Origin: Adineta vaga
Taxonomy: Eukaryota > Rotifera
Assembly (NCBI GenBank): GCA_021613535.1
Contig: CP075495.1
Coordinates: 11,036,001 to 11,100,000, forward strand
DNA: 64,000 nt
Direction of reading: 5' to 3'
Below are positions 13,384 through 25,802 of the stretch, one piece after another. The notes under the pieces were generated by a model that did not search any database, was not told the origin of the DNA, and worked only from the letters and a program-made list of their open reading frames with translations. Made by a program: the position numbers and the translations under genes. Each line of letters starts with the position of its first letter. The first letter of the stretch is position 1.

Positions 13384-16100
13384 TTTGAAGATGATTTGAC
13401 AATGTGAATGAAAATAGAAAAATAAGTGAAAAGAAAAGAAGAAACAAATGCACATGCGATCCTCGTGACGAATTACAAGGAGGTTTTTTATTTTTATTAT
13501 GCAACCATATGTCTTGTGCACTCAGTAACTTCTACACTTTTGCTTTCCTGTCATTACGTCTGTTTCTATCGTAAATATATTCTTCGCTACTAGACAGAAG
13601 AGATGAAACTCAAGCAATAAATAAATTCTCTATTCATTCGAGTAAAGTCAACGGTTGCATAATTATTTATTGTCAACGAACTCACAGTTATTGCTGAAGA
13701 TTACCGATGTTGATTTGTATCTATCGACATCGAATACCTGTTTTCTATATAATGCTAGTGAAAGGTTATGATGATATGTCAATAATAATCGCTTTTTAGT
13801 ATCTATTCTGTGCTCTTTCTGTGTCAATGAGATCATAAAGTACGAATGGTAAGCGATAGTGGGTATAAATGACGCATTATTCATCACAATGAGAGACAAA
13901 AAGATCTCATTAGTGAAAAAATGAAGAAGAAGAAGAAGATCGATAGCTAAGGAAAATAAACGAATTAGATTAAAGACCAATAATTCTGTAAATATACTTT
14001 CAGAAGAGATCAACAAAACAATTTAATGTCTGATAGATAATTCATTCTATGTTGGTATTGTAATTTTACGAATATTTTCATTGTCTCAAAAAGAACAATA
14101 ATATCAGTAGATTTTTCAAAGTTTAATTTTAAATAGTTGTTTAAAAAGATACTTGAACAAAATTTGAGACTTACTCAAGATGTCAATATAACCTTATAGA
14201 TTACAACCATTTATCAATGTTTTCAAGCTTATGATGTACACTGCTATGATTAACGAATTCTTATTCTTATACAGATTACATGTGTGCAAAGGTTTTCAGT
14301 TAAAAGATAAGGATTGTACTCAATTAATGCATGACATAGCATTTATATCCTAAATGAATAAACTTTATTCTTATACTTAATTTGTACTCTATATGCATAC
14401 CATCACATACACTACTATAAAGTTTCTATGTTGATTTTACTTGCTAAGAGGTCATTGTGATCGTGATACACCGACAATTCGAATTTATCTATATTCGTTG
14501 CAGTAGATATTGCAAAATGTATTTTGTGTAGAACATATATGTATATTTATACGGCTTCAATAAATGAAGAAACACTTCATGATACGACTCTTTATTTATA
14601 AGAACAGTAATACAGAATAGAACATTGGCTATTACAAACTTTCATACTAATAATGAGCAGAATAATCGTATTTGTCCGACTTTTTCGAAAGATAATTTAT
14701 TCTTTTCAAATATTAGTGTGGCAAATGATTCCTTTCGATAGTAGACACCTCATATTAATCTGATTAACAATATATAATTCCTGCTACTTGAATTATGACA
14801 GGAAGAATATGGCTTGAAGTAGAATCATGTGTGAGCAGCACGTGAATGTAACACTTTTCTATACTAAAATCTATTGTCATACTGATCAAAAGATATAGAC
14901 ACTCTCTTTCTCTAGTTTTAACAATCCGAATCAAGTACTTTTATTCTTAGCAGCATGTTTTGCAACTATCTGAATATATTTTACAAAATAATAGATGTTG
15001 AAATAATTGTAATATTGATTTTATTACCAAATTGAATCATAGTGAAACTTAGAAACAAAAACAATAGATAAGACATAACTTACTAGGAACAACAGGATAT
15101 TCTGCCATTGAGATACTGTATAGAATCTATTACTTCGACACTGATATTCTTACAAAAAGAATATATGTACTGAATAATCTCTGGCTATTCTTACACATAC
15201 TCAAGTTACTTATATAACCATATTGATACGCAGGAGAACAGAAAACGACTGAATACGTGATGCAATTTATTGCAAAGAGATTATTAAAGATCAAAATGTA
15301 GATAGAAAACCGATTAGTGACAATGTTTCATACTGAACTGACTAATATGAAAAGAATTGAGAATTACATTTTAAGAGACAAACATTGATTAACATGTGAT
15401 TAAATCAAATATCTATCATTATTGCATGTTTTTCTTCATATCTTTTAAAACTGTAGAAAAAGAAACACTAAAGTTCATTAAATCATTGCATCTTTTTCTT
15501 TCAATAATTGATGACGAAGAATATTTAATTGTTTTGTTGTTCTAATTACATTCCATCAACTAAAGTATCCACTGAGATGATAACTTTGTTTATATTGAAA
15601 TACGTACGAGTTAATGCTACTTTTTTTTCTCAGATAGGTTCAATAACAGAGTGAGAGCGTCTTATAACCATTTAGGTAAACTAGTATTCATTTGACTAGA
15701 AAGAAAGATGATATCAAGATCTAGCTTTGAATTTCATCAACTTCTTATTGTAGAAATACAATTCGATCTTGTTTTTATTTTTATATATATTTCACGTTGT
15801 CATGCATTGTAAAAAGTATTTGAAATAACTTGGTCACGCTCATAAAAAAAAGATGTCTTTGAATACATCTTACATATACATGTTAAACAAAAGTTGCATT
15901 CTTCATTATTTTGTATACTACTCGCTTCATGCTTGTTTCTAATCTAACAAAATGGCATAAGAAGAAAAAACAAATTTCATCTCGATGTTTTATGTTCGTT
16001 TTCTTTTTTGTTTCTTATCAGTTTCATATAGTTGTTATCGTCTTGTTGTTTTTATATATCCCTCGTTTTTCTTTACTCATTTCATTTCAACCCAAATACC
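13384..16100. other. 2.7-kb gene-poor region
   Basis: No supported gene. A 117-codon frame at 13663-14016 (-) is hydrophobic but has no recognisable motif and is probably chance in AT-rich DNA. The right part holds the promoter of the SDR gene. No repeats beyond short homopolymers. Confidence 0.4.
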
Positions 16101-16909
16101 ATGGCTTCATCTACATCAGGAACACAAAGCAAACCATTAGTGGTAATCACAGGTGCATCATCAGGTATTGGCGAAGCTTGTGCTCGAGCTTTTTCTCAAG
16201 CTGGCCATCCTCTCTTACTCATTGCTCGTCGTCTTGATCGATTAGAAGCTTTGAAATTACCAGACAATGTTATTTGTGCTCAAGTTGATGTTACTGACAG
16301 ACCTAAACTTAAAGAAGCCATTGAAAAAGCTGTTGAAAAATATGGACCAGTTGATTGTATCGTAAATAATGCTGGTGTAATGCTTTTGGGTAAAGTTCAA
16401 ACACAAAAACCTGAAGAATGGCAACGAATGTTTGATGTCAATTTAATGGGTGTTCTTAATGGTACTCATGTTGTTTTACCTTCGATGAGTAAGTGTAATT
16501 CTCTGATATCTTTTCTTAATATTGATCGGATATATACATACCTTTAGTTGAACGTCGTGCTGGTACAATTATTAATATTAGTTCAATTGCTGGACGAAAA
16601 ACTCTTCCTGATCATGCTGTTTATTGTGGTACAAAATTTGCAGTACATGCATTTACCGAACAGATTCGTGAAGAAGTTGCACAATATGATGTACGTCTGA
16701 TAAATATTGCACCAGGTGTTGTTGAAACGGAATTATTAAGTCATTCAACAGATAAACAGATTGTTGACGATTATAAAACATGGAAAAGTGAAATGGGTCA
16801 ACCAATGGAAAGTGAAGATATATCTCGTTGTATTATGTTTGCTTATGAACAACCACAACGTGTATGTATTCGAGAAATTCTTGTCTGTCCAACACGACAA
16901 GACAAGTAG
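16101..16909 (+). CDS. short-chain dehydrogenase/reductase (classical SDR)
   Basis: NAD(P)-dependent oxidoreductase of 249 aa from two exons, 16101-16488 and 16548-16909. Classical SDR motifs are present: TGASSGIG (residues 17-24) for the cofactor, NNAGV, catalytic Ser in NISSIAG (about 141), and YCGTK (Tyr155, Lys159). IARRLDRLE after the first fold suggests NADP(H) preference. It is soluble and probably cytosolic. The sequence resembles bacterial YdfG-like 3-hydroxyacid or serine dehydrogenases and animal DHRS11-like enzymes; the substrate cannot be assigned. The ATG at 16101 sits in a good context (ACCATGG). An in-frame upstream ATG at 16032 would add a hydrophobic 23-residue leader and is less likely. 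Confidence 0.9.
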
Positions 16910-17784
16910 AAAAACGAAAGCAGTGATCGTTTACACGAAGAAAAATTTTACTTTACAATATCTTTTCTTTCTTTTAATTTTTGAATATATCGTATTTAAT
17001 TAGTTTTTTTCTGTATCAAAATAACAGGTATTATTGACATCTTTGAAATAAATGATAAAAAATAAATTAGATTGAAATATTATGAATGTACTTAGTTATA
17101 TCAAGATATTCGACAACATAAAATATTTATTTTTCTCAGATTGGCATGAAATATTCATAGTGTATTAAAATTTCTTTCTAATCAACAAATGTAAGTTTAA
17201 TCTTAGAATGTTCTTCACTTATCACATAGTTGATAAGACATTTTCGTATATAATGATAAATGCTAGAACAATGTTAACTGTTTTGTATTGTAAAGATACT
17301 GAGATTTTTCTTGTACATCATCTAGTATTGATCGTTTTTTCTGTAAGAGTATCCATGCATAATCGTCGACATATTTTCTAAACCAATCATGATCTGTTCT
17401 AATTACTCGTGCTCGATGAATTTGTTCTGGAATAATTTGATTGGGAGAATGACAGATAGTAAAAATTTTCTTGATCTCATTTCGAAATTTGAAACAATCA
17501 AATAAAGATAAAATGCTGCGCAATTATTGACTATAATCATAAATGATTCGATTCGAATTTGTTCTTTTGTTTTTTATATACTAACCATAATAACTGAATA
17601 AGTAACACATACAGAACAGAGTAGGTTTGTATGAATAAATAAAATCATTTTGTATATAAGTAATTATATTAATTATCGATCTCTTCTTCGAATACGTTGT
17701 CAAATTAATTCTTGTAAATTAATATTACTCAATGGATTGTTTCTCATATCACTTATATTATAAGATCTATTTGCAAACTGGTGA
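16910..17784. other. intergenic with one unassigned minus-strand frame
   Basis: AT-rich. An 86-codon frame at 17263-17523 (-) has a rather protein-like composition (…RARVIRTDHDWFRKYVDD…) but matches nothing I know. It might be an exon remnant or chance. Confidence 0.3.
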
Positions 17785-17988
17785 TCAACTAACGAATTTA
17801 GCATAATCACTTGATTTCGGTACACAACAATCCGATTCAATGCAAAAATAGACAGCTAAATGAATTAGTATCAAAAGCCATACAATCGTAATGATCAGAA
17901 TGACACGATAAGCAATACGAATATTACTAAATGATCGTAAACGTACATGACGACAACACATCGCTGCTCGATCTACATAAGCAACCAT
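17785..17988 (-). pseudogene. rhodopsin-like receptor fragment (TM3 end to TM4)
   Basis: A 67-codon frame reads like the middle of the rotifer orphan receptors found elsewhere in the window: a DRY-like YVDRAAMCCRH, a basic intracellular loop (SNIRIAYRV), then a TM4-like helix (ILIITIVWLLILIHLAVYF) and two cysteines. No TM1-2 or TM5-7 can be found on either side, so it is most likely a relic of a receptor gene. Similarity is by eye only. Confidence 0.5.
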
Positions 17989-19090
17989 CTTATATTAACG
18001 ATATAACAAAAGAAGATTTCGTATTTATTGACTAGATTACCTACTGATCTTCTTTACACTCATTTCTTTTCGTTTTTACTCGTATATATAGTTCATTTTT
18101 TTACTACTATAGATTCTTTAATAATAATAATAAGAAGAAGAAGAAGAAGAAAAAAATAGTCTCATTGCAATTTCAATGCTTTTCAATTATTCAAAAGATT
18201 TTGAGACATTCAACAAGAATCTTGAGGGTGTGGGTGTGCGTGAAAAGAGATATATTAGATGATTACTAAATGCGTGCACATACCGACACACCATCCTTAA
18301 CATTGCCATACTCAAATGAAAACTTAATAGATGATCTGTTGGCTTGGTCCCAAGAAAAATCATCTGAATAATCACCTCAACGTATACAATTACAAACAGA
18401 GAGCAATAGTTTTTCTTGAGACTAAGTTATATACAGTTTCAACTCATTTTATCAAACAGTAAAACAATCATTATCTGTTTGAAGATAACTAATATCATCA
18501 ATGAAAGACAAATCTTAATCACATGTAAATCTATGAAGAGGGATCTACATAAATAGATCATCGTACGTATATATGTCTATGGTAAGAATTTTTTTTGACT
18601 AAAAATATTAAAAACTTTTAAAATCATAGAGGGCAATGAGTATATGCACTTGTATCTCTTTTTCTCTTTAATCATTTGTGACCATTGCTTGGTTAATGTT
18701 TGTCTTGCCAACATATTAACACATCTCCATAGAAGTGTTTTTTTTATTTAAACGCAATTCACCAGCATATTCTTCATGTGTATATGCTTGACAACTACGA
18801 GTAATATTTTATTCTTTCTGAAATTTCTCTCTAGACCTATTTTATATCACACGTCTCGTGTAAGTGTCGTTCAATTGCTTTCTCTTTCTTTTCTAATATT
18901 TACTATGCAAATAGGTAAAAATTCTTAGCGACAATGATAATTTAGTATATGGGAAAAAAACTGAAATAAAAAGAAGAAAAAGCGCTCTATATAAGTAGAA
19001 TATAGCTTTGCAGGAAACTTTCATTTGCTTTTAGTTTTCTTTAGTGTTATTTCAAAAAAACATATACAACACATAGTTACTAAAATAAAA
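17989..19090. other. intergenic, with AAT/AAG microsatellite
   Basis: No gene seen. A short ATA then AAG repeat with a poly-A end lies at about 18119-18157. The right end is the promoter and 5' UTR of the PLAC8 gene; a TATA-like tract (CTATATAAG) lies near 18985, about 100 nt before the ATG. Confidence 0.4.
18119..18157. repeat. AAT/AAG simple repeat
   Basis: Tandem ATA units run into tandem AAG units and then poly-A. Confidence 0.8.
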
Positions 19091-19549
19091 ATGGCACAAG
19101 CATGGCGAGGTAAGATTCGTTTCAATCATTTTTAACAGTACAACTATTTGATTTATATTTTTAGTCGGATTATTTGGATGCTTCGAAGACATTCCAACGT
19201 GTTTACTTGGTTGGTGTTGTTCTTGTTATTTATTTGGTCAAAATGCTGAACAAATTGATGGTTCAAATAAAATATCACTGTGCGTTCAATATGCATGTTT
19301 CTCCATGTGTGGTCTCTGCTGTATAGTTCATAAGCCACGACGACAACAACTTCGTGCAACTTATAATCTTGCAGAAGATCCAAGTGATTTCCTTGCGACC
19401 TGTTGCTGTAGTGGATGTGCTAATTGTCAAGAAGCAAGAGAAATGCAAACACGAGGTATGTTATTCAATAACTGATCATTCATTAATTCATTTTTTTCTC
19501 AGGAGTTCAACCCGGTGCGCGTATTCCAGTTGCAACTCAGCCTCATTAA
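19091..19549 (+). CDS. PLAC8-domain cysteine-rich protein
   Basis: Small membrane-associated protein of 118 aa from exons 19091-19109, 19165-19455 and 19503-19549. It has the PLAC8 (cornifelin / plant cadmium-resistance) layout: FGCFEDIPTCLLGWCCSCYL, then FGQNAEQID, a second Cys-rich hydrophobic stretch (YACFSMCGLCC), and CCCSGCANCQEAREM. Family members have been linked to metal efflux, cell-size control and membrane organisation; the role here cannot be told. The first exon encodes six residues plus one base. A TATA-like element stands about 100 nt upstream. Confidence 0.92.
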
Positions 19550-20402
19550 AAATTATGGATAATCATCGCGAAGAAAAACAATAGTTTTTTTATTAATCAT
19601 TAAGTGTTGTTGTTGTTGTTCTCTTTTTTCTCTCTTTCTTTCTCTCTTTTATTTTCTCCTGCGTTGGTCTTCGTTCGAATTGTTATTTGTCATATAATCT
19701 GAATAACCAATATGATTTCTGTGAAAAAAGGAACTTTTTGAAATAAAAATCTAATTGAAGTGGTGAAATGTCGTTTTGTTAGCAACAAATATTCATGAGT
19801 TGTTAGATGAAACAAAAAGAGAAGAGAAGGAAAGTGTGTCGAACTTGTTAGCGAAGTAGAACATGGAACAAGTAGGCGTAATAACATACCATTTACTGAG
19901 AGAAAATTTAAAGTAAAGTGGAAAACAATACGAACTTATATTATTGAAAATATTTTTTACACCGTTATATCTTCCATTGAATGAACACAGACAGGGTGTG
20001 TACCGATGGACTTTTCTTGTTTTAGTCTCGCATAATGTTACCAATTTGGTGAGAGCAACAAGAGATGTACTGTCGCTGATCTTCAATGACTTACATCGTA
20101 GCATATTTTCTCAATCAAAACAACGCTTTCCATTTTGAGAATTAGTAAAACTGACTTTTTCGGTATCTTTTATGTAGGCGATTATTATAACGCAATTCTT
20201 GTCTGTTTGAGAGAACAAATGATAGAACATATATAATCACTTGTTTGTATTTGAAATAGGCATTATATTGATAATATATAGAATAAAATAATGATGTTTT
20301 TGTTGTCGAGTAATATTGCTTTATTAGTCATATATTATAGTCTAATGACACATAGAAAGACGAATAAAATATTTAAAAACAAGAAGAAAGAGTAAAATAT
20401 GT
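19550..20402. other. convergent intergenic region
   Basis: Lies between the 3' ends of PLAC8 (+) and the exchanger (-). Contains TTG and TCTTT low-complexity runs near 19610-19650 and an AATAAA-like signal near 19741. Small frames on both strands show no motifs. Confidence 0.4.
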
Positions 20403-23400
20403 TCACAAATGAGTTGTACTTTCATCAGAAATAGTTTCCACGTCATTCTCTTGCTTTTCATCTGGAATTCGAGATTGGTTAGCAAATAAATCACGTATAT
20501 TTGGTCGTACTAAATGTTCTTCTGGTTTTGTTGTTGTCGCATATTCGCCCAGATATTCAGGTGATTTATGATAAGTACCACTGAAATTAGCAGAAGTTAA
20601 TGGACCTGGATGAATATGAGGATCTGTCATATTAGAAGATGTTTGAACATCATTTGAGGGATCATTGACCGGTGATGTAGATGTTGATCTTGCCGTGTCC
20701 GGCACTGAAGAACGTCGCCATGGACAAATACGTTCAGCAGCAGTGGCTCCATCCATTACTGTGTCATCTTCTGTTGTAAAAGAATAAATATGAAAGTGAA
20801 TCATTTGATTTAATTAGGAGTATTACCTTCATTTTCAACACGAATAGATATAACAGGTGAGGGATGATGCATATCTCTTGTTGGTGCTAGAAAAATAGAT
20901 GAAAATAAGATGAAAATCATCTTTCAAAACGCATACATGATGACTTAAGAGGTTGATCAGTTGACGGTGTTGGACTTGTATTTCTTGTTTTCGTTGAATG
21001 ATTTTGATGTTTGTCGGAAGTTGGTGATGCTGATTTTCCTTTGGTATGCTGCTGTTTTGATATAGAACTTGTTGAATGTTTAGGTGAATGTGAACTATCA
21101 TGCGGATGTGTTGCGAGTGTCGTTTTCGAAGCTCCCGAACGAGTCATACCACCTGTACCAGTTTTGCCAGATTTACGTCCATGAATCTGTTCTTTGTCAA
21201 GTCTTGATGGGATGTATATATGATTACGATGATGATAGGATTTTTCAAAACGGTTCGGCGCTACACCAGCAGAACCGGCCATTTCATCTTGACTACGAAG
21301 ATGAATAGCTGCCTAAAAGAATGCAATTTTGTTAATATAGATAAATACAAGTGTCATACGCATTCATAATTTTATTAGAGCAATACGATCTAGAAGATAA
21401 TTGAGTGATGGAACTTAATGCTTCACTAAGTTTACATTTTATTCAAAATTGTAAACAAATAACACAGTATTTGTTCTTTTCTATAAACTCAATGAATCTA
21501 GTTGAAATCATTAGTCTATATTCACATGATGAAATAATCGAATAAACCTGAGTATTAACTACATGCCTTTTTTTTCTCTTCTATTTTATGTTAGTATATG
21601 TAACTATGCAAATAAGATGATGATGAAACAATAACTTACTCTTGGTCTTGCACGATAAAGGTTTGTATCAAGAAAATGATGCATTTGTGCATCGTCACGA
21701 TGTTGTTCAGTACCTTGATTTTCAAAGAACATAAGATCAGGTACAGTTTGTTCCGGTAAACTATTGAACAGATATACATACATCAATAAATCTTATGACA
21801 ATAAATCAATTTTTATCAAACCTTGCTCCTAACAATTGTGAGAAATTAGCAAATGTACTTTCAGGTCGGAGATTACTTCCTGATGCTGATGTATGTATGG
21901 CAGATGTTGATGGTGCTGGAACCAGACCTTTCGAAGTATCATGAACTTTCATTGCTGATTGCATATTAATCTTTTTAAATGTTTGCAATAATTTAATATC
22001 CATTTTTTCTTCTGGTGTTTCACGTAATAACCAACGTTTGAAATAATTTCGATCAAGATTTCGACATCTAAATAATAATTGATATAAATTAGACATCTAT
22101 TCATTTTGTTTTCTCATTCATTAACTTACTTATCACGTAACGAATTGCTTCCACCACTGCCTGATATTTCTTCGAGACAAGTCATTACATGATCCATCAT
22201 CTTGAAATAGAGCAATAAAAAATCTTAAAAACTGATATGATCATTTTTCTTTACTCGGTTTGTTAATTTTGCAGACATTGTTGGTTCTTCAATTTGTTTT
22301 CGTCGTACATTAAGACATTTTACAAGTGGACCAATGGTTATACCCTAGATTCATATACTTAGAACGAAAGATTTATTTTTGAAGCTTTGAATTTACTTGT
22401 ATAAAGACAGTAAAGAAAACGACAGCAATAGTTGCTGTAACAAATTCTTTTTTTCTTGGTATTTTTGTTTCATCAAGAATAAGAGCAAGAGCAAATGCAA
22501 TAGCACCACGTAGCCCACCATACGACATAATTAACATATCAATACGTGTTAATTCAAGTAAACGCCAACAATTAGCTAGATTAGCAAAAATTGCGATACC
22601 TAAATGAACGAAAAGAATAAATGATAAAAATAAATCTTTTCATTTGAATTTTTTTCATAATTACCAATAACTCGAAAAATTAGACATGACAATAGAGTAA
22701 TTAATACAAAACCAGTATTCCATGAATGATGATCGCTCACTGTTGATAAGCCCATAAACATAAAAATAATCGTTTCCATAATACTTGATAACATTTTAAG
22801 AACGTATTCTGTTGTTGCATCAGATTTTTTTGAAATATTAAATGAAACATATTGTTTCATTACCATTCCACAAAATGTTATTCTAAATTCAAAAACAAAA
22901 ATAAATGAAGATTTTTCTTCAATTAGAAATAGTCTACATACGCTAAAATGCCAGATACTGAAACCATTTCAGATGTTAAATAAGCCAAATAAGCATAGAC
23001 AAGAATAATTAATGGTTCAAGAACCGGTGTATGTTCAGTAAATTTTGTTGTAAAACATGCAACAACGCCAAAGATAATACCAATTAAAACTCCACCAAGT
23101 GCAACAACGAAAAATGATAAACAACCCAGAATAATATCCGATGGAATTAAATGTTCTTGACCAATTTTAGCAAATGAATCAAACATACGATAGAGAACAA
23201 CAGAAACAGCATCGTTCAAAAGAGATTCACCAAAGACAACAATATATAACATATCATTGACATGTATTTCCGTAAATGTAGCTAAGACAGCAACAGGATC
23301 CACAGCAGAAATCAAAGCAGCAAAGACAAAACATGGTAGCATATCAAATTGTGTTCCACCATAGATGGGTGTAAATGAAAAACCCCATAGTGTTAAGCCA

Positions 23401-24305
23401 ATACAAATTGTGTTAAAAAGAGTATTGACAATAGCAAGTAGAAGAATTGTGCCAAGATTGTCGAAAAAAGGACGATTAGGCATAAAATAACCAGCTTCGA
23501 GAATGATCGGCTAAGAAATTAAAACGAATTTCTATTAGTTTGATGAAAGATAATAAGATTTTGAAGATAAATATATCCATCATTGAAATGGGATAAATCA
23601 GATAAGAAATTTTACTTTATGGAAGGATATCCTGCACTCTTTTATTTCCTCATTTTGACACTACTATAAGGAAGAAGAAAAGTACTGCATATAACTAGTA
23701 ATTTGTCGATACTATACTATCATTTTCGAGAAAAAAAAGAATAGTTTCAATGTTTGTTAAATATACAAATCCATTGCAAAAAATGTAATCACTTCTACAT
23801 AGGAAAAATAAACTACTCTGTTTAATTAGACCGTAAAAAAAACTACAATAATATTGAATATATAATAGAAAATAATTGATCACACTTACCGGTAGGAGAA
23901 ATAAGAAGAAAGTGTCGCTATTCAAAACGTAAGCTTTTTGTTCAGCTAAATGAGTAATATAAAGCAAAGCACCAACAATAAGACCAAGTATAATTAAAAG
24001 ACAACTTTCGGGAAATTTCTCTGTTAAACGATGTGATAGATGAAAACCTATAATGATAAAACATTAGGAAAACATCTTGATTCTTTCAAACTATAAAAAT
24101 ACTTACCAACTTTCGCCAATGAACCGAGTAGAATCCATAAGGTAATAGCATAAACATCTGACACATGGTCAAAATTAAACTCAGCTACATGAAAACGTTG
24201 TGGTTTCGCTTGATTATGAATATATGTTTGTTCTTTACAATAATACTTATGAGCAATTAAAGCCAAAATGAGAATAAGAAAAATGCTATGTTTATTTTGA
24301 TACAT
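20403..24305 (-). CDS. SLC9-family Na+/H+ exchanger (NHE2/3/5-like)
   Basis: Secondary transporter exchanging Na+ for H+, probably at the plasma membrane. Exons: 24305-24107, 24047-23890, 23510-22942, 22882-22665, 22599-22397, 22344-22255, 22200-22130, 22067-21822, 21760-21640, 21312-20937, 20886-20827, 20770-20403, giving 892 aa. The N terminus is a signal-like helix. The membrane domain carries LPPIILEAGYFMPNR, the exchanger signature AVDPVAVLATF, the transport segment FGESLLNDAVSVVLY and SYGGLRGAIAFALAL. The tail of about 440 residues is hydrophilic, starts with a juxtamembrane amphipathic region (calcineurin-homologous-protein-binding in relatives) and ends in Ser/Thr/His-rich disordered sequence. 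Intron 2 (about 380 nt) is unusually long for this locus. Sequence and tail favour the plasma-membrane NHE2/3/5 branch over the organellar NHE6-9 branch. Confidence 0.93.
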
Positions 24306-25802
24306 TGTAGATCAAACTGGACGGAACGGAGAAACAAAACGAATTAGATCAAAAACAATTATTGTCAGTGTCCTTTGTTAAATTAAATTTTGTTAATTAT
24401 ACAATTAACCTAAAGAAAAAGAATACAAGTTAGATTGAAGAAATTCTCTTCTATACTAATATTAGATTGCTTTTCTATAGAGAAGAGAAGGGAAAAAAGT
24501 AATGGCTCCGATCTTCATCTGTCTTTTCTGACCTTGTTAACATAAAATTAGACAATGATAAAGAAGAATATAATGAGCTTGAATACACTGACTGACTTAT
24601 CGTATAAAAAAAAGGAAGAAAATCGAACTTCTACTTAATCTTTTATGCAAATATCTTTACTTCTTTCTTCAAGATATCTTTTTAATCATACTGAATTCAC
24701 AGTTTGCTTTCATGAACTCATATATCTATATAATATTACCAACAATAGTTTCAATCGACAAAAACATCATTGAATAGCTGCTGCGCATAGAAATCTGACA
24801 ACATTCGAGTGAAACATATCTGACAATGAAACCATGTCATATACTTATTTCCATTATTGCCATCATCATTATTCTATTTTGTCAGTCTATTCAAGACTTG
24901 ACTTCGACGATAGCAAGCAAATAAGAAGAAAAAAAAATAGAAGAAAAAGTATTACTTGTGCGTTCTGTTTTCTGCGATGGTAAGAATAGCATACAAGGTT
25001 ATGTGATAGTCGTACATTCAATGAATGAAGTATGTGTTTGTATGTTAGCAGACCGAAAGATGAAGGAAGAGAAAAAAAACAAAAATAGACACTGTGCATT
25101 ACATGACGAACAAAGAATAGCACATTTTCGTTGTTGATTAAAACTGTCAAAAAGAACATGTAATCATCGTATTGATTGTACAAGTATTAAAGAAAGTTCG
25201 TATCTTGCGATTTTTTTTCTTCTTTTTCTTTCGTCTTACAAACCTTGATAGATTCGATGATCAATGTAAATTGTTGTCGATTCCAATGAGACGTAAACAT
25301 GCTATTTGTCTAAAATAAACAAATGCTTATTAGTTTTTGATTCGAAAAACAAACATTGATTTTCATTGAGATTTGACTTTACTTAAAAGAACAAAATAAA
25401 ATCAACTGATATAAAACTAAATTGTATAGAAAAATAAAACTATGATTAGCAATTATTTCTTTAGCAGTCGAAATGGAAATTCCATTTTGAAATAACTGAG
25501 TAAACATAATGTCCGAGTAATTCTTGTGTTGAAAATTTGATTCCATTCTAATTGAGAGAAAAAGAAATAGACTATGAAAATGTATATATACATTTCAACA
25601 TACTTTTTCTATATCTTTCAATGTGCATAGATAAACAGGTGCATTGATTAATGCATGAGTGCTACGATCAGCAGCATATCACCATCAACATTCTTGTTTA
25701 ATCTAGTTGTACAAAAGAAAAAGTAAGAAATAATTGAGAAATTAGTATAACGATTTCTAATTCAGGAGAAGATGGACGAAAAATACGAGAACTAATTTTT
25801 GT
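24306..25802. other. intergenic upstream of the exchanger
   Basis: AT-rich; no gene recognised. The 98-codon frame at 24887-25183 (-) is Phe/Leu/Ser-rich with no motif. This stretch also lies beyond the 3' end of the decayed SEC63-like gene. Confidence 0.4.

Noticed and set aside
13663-14016. Hydrophobic 117-codon minus frame as a possible receptor fragment
   Set aside because: No conserved receptor residues and no flanking exons; its Leu/Phe richness is expected in AT-rich DNA.
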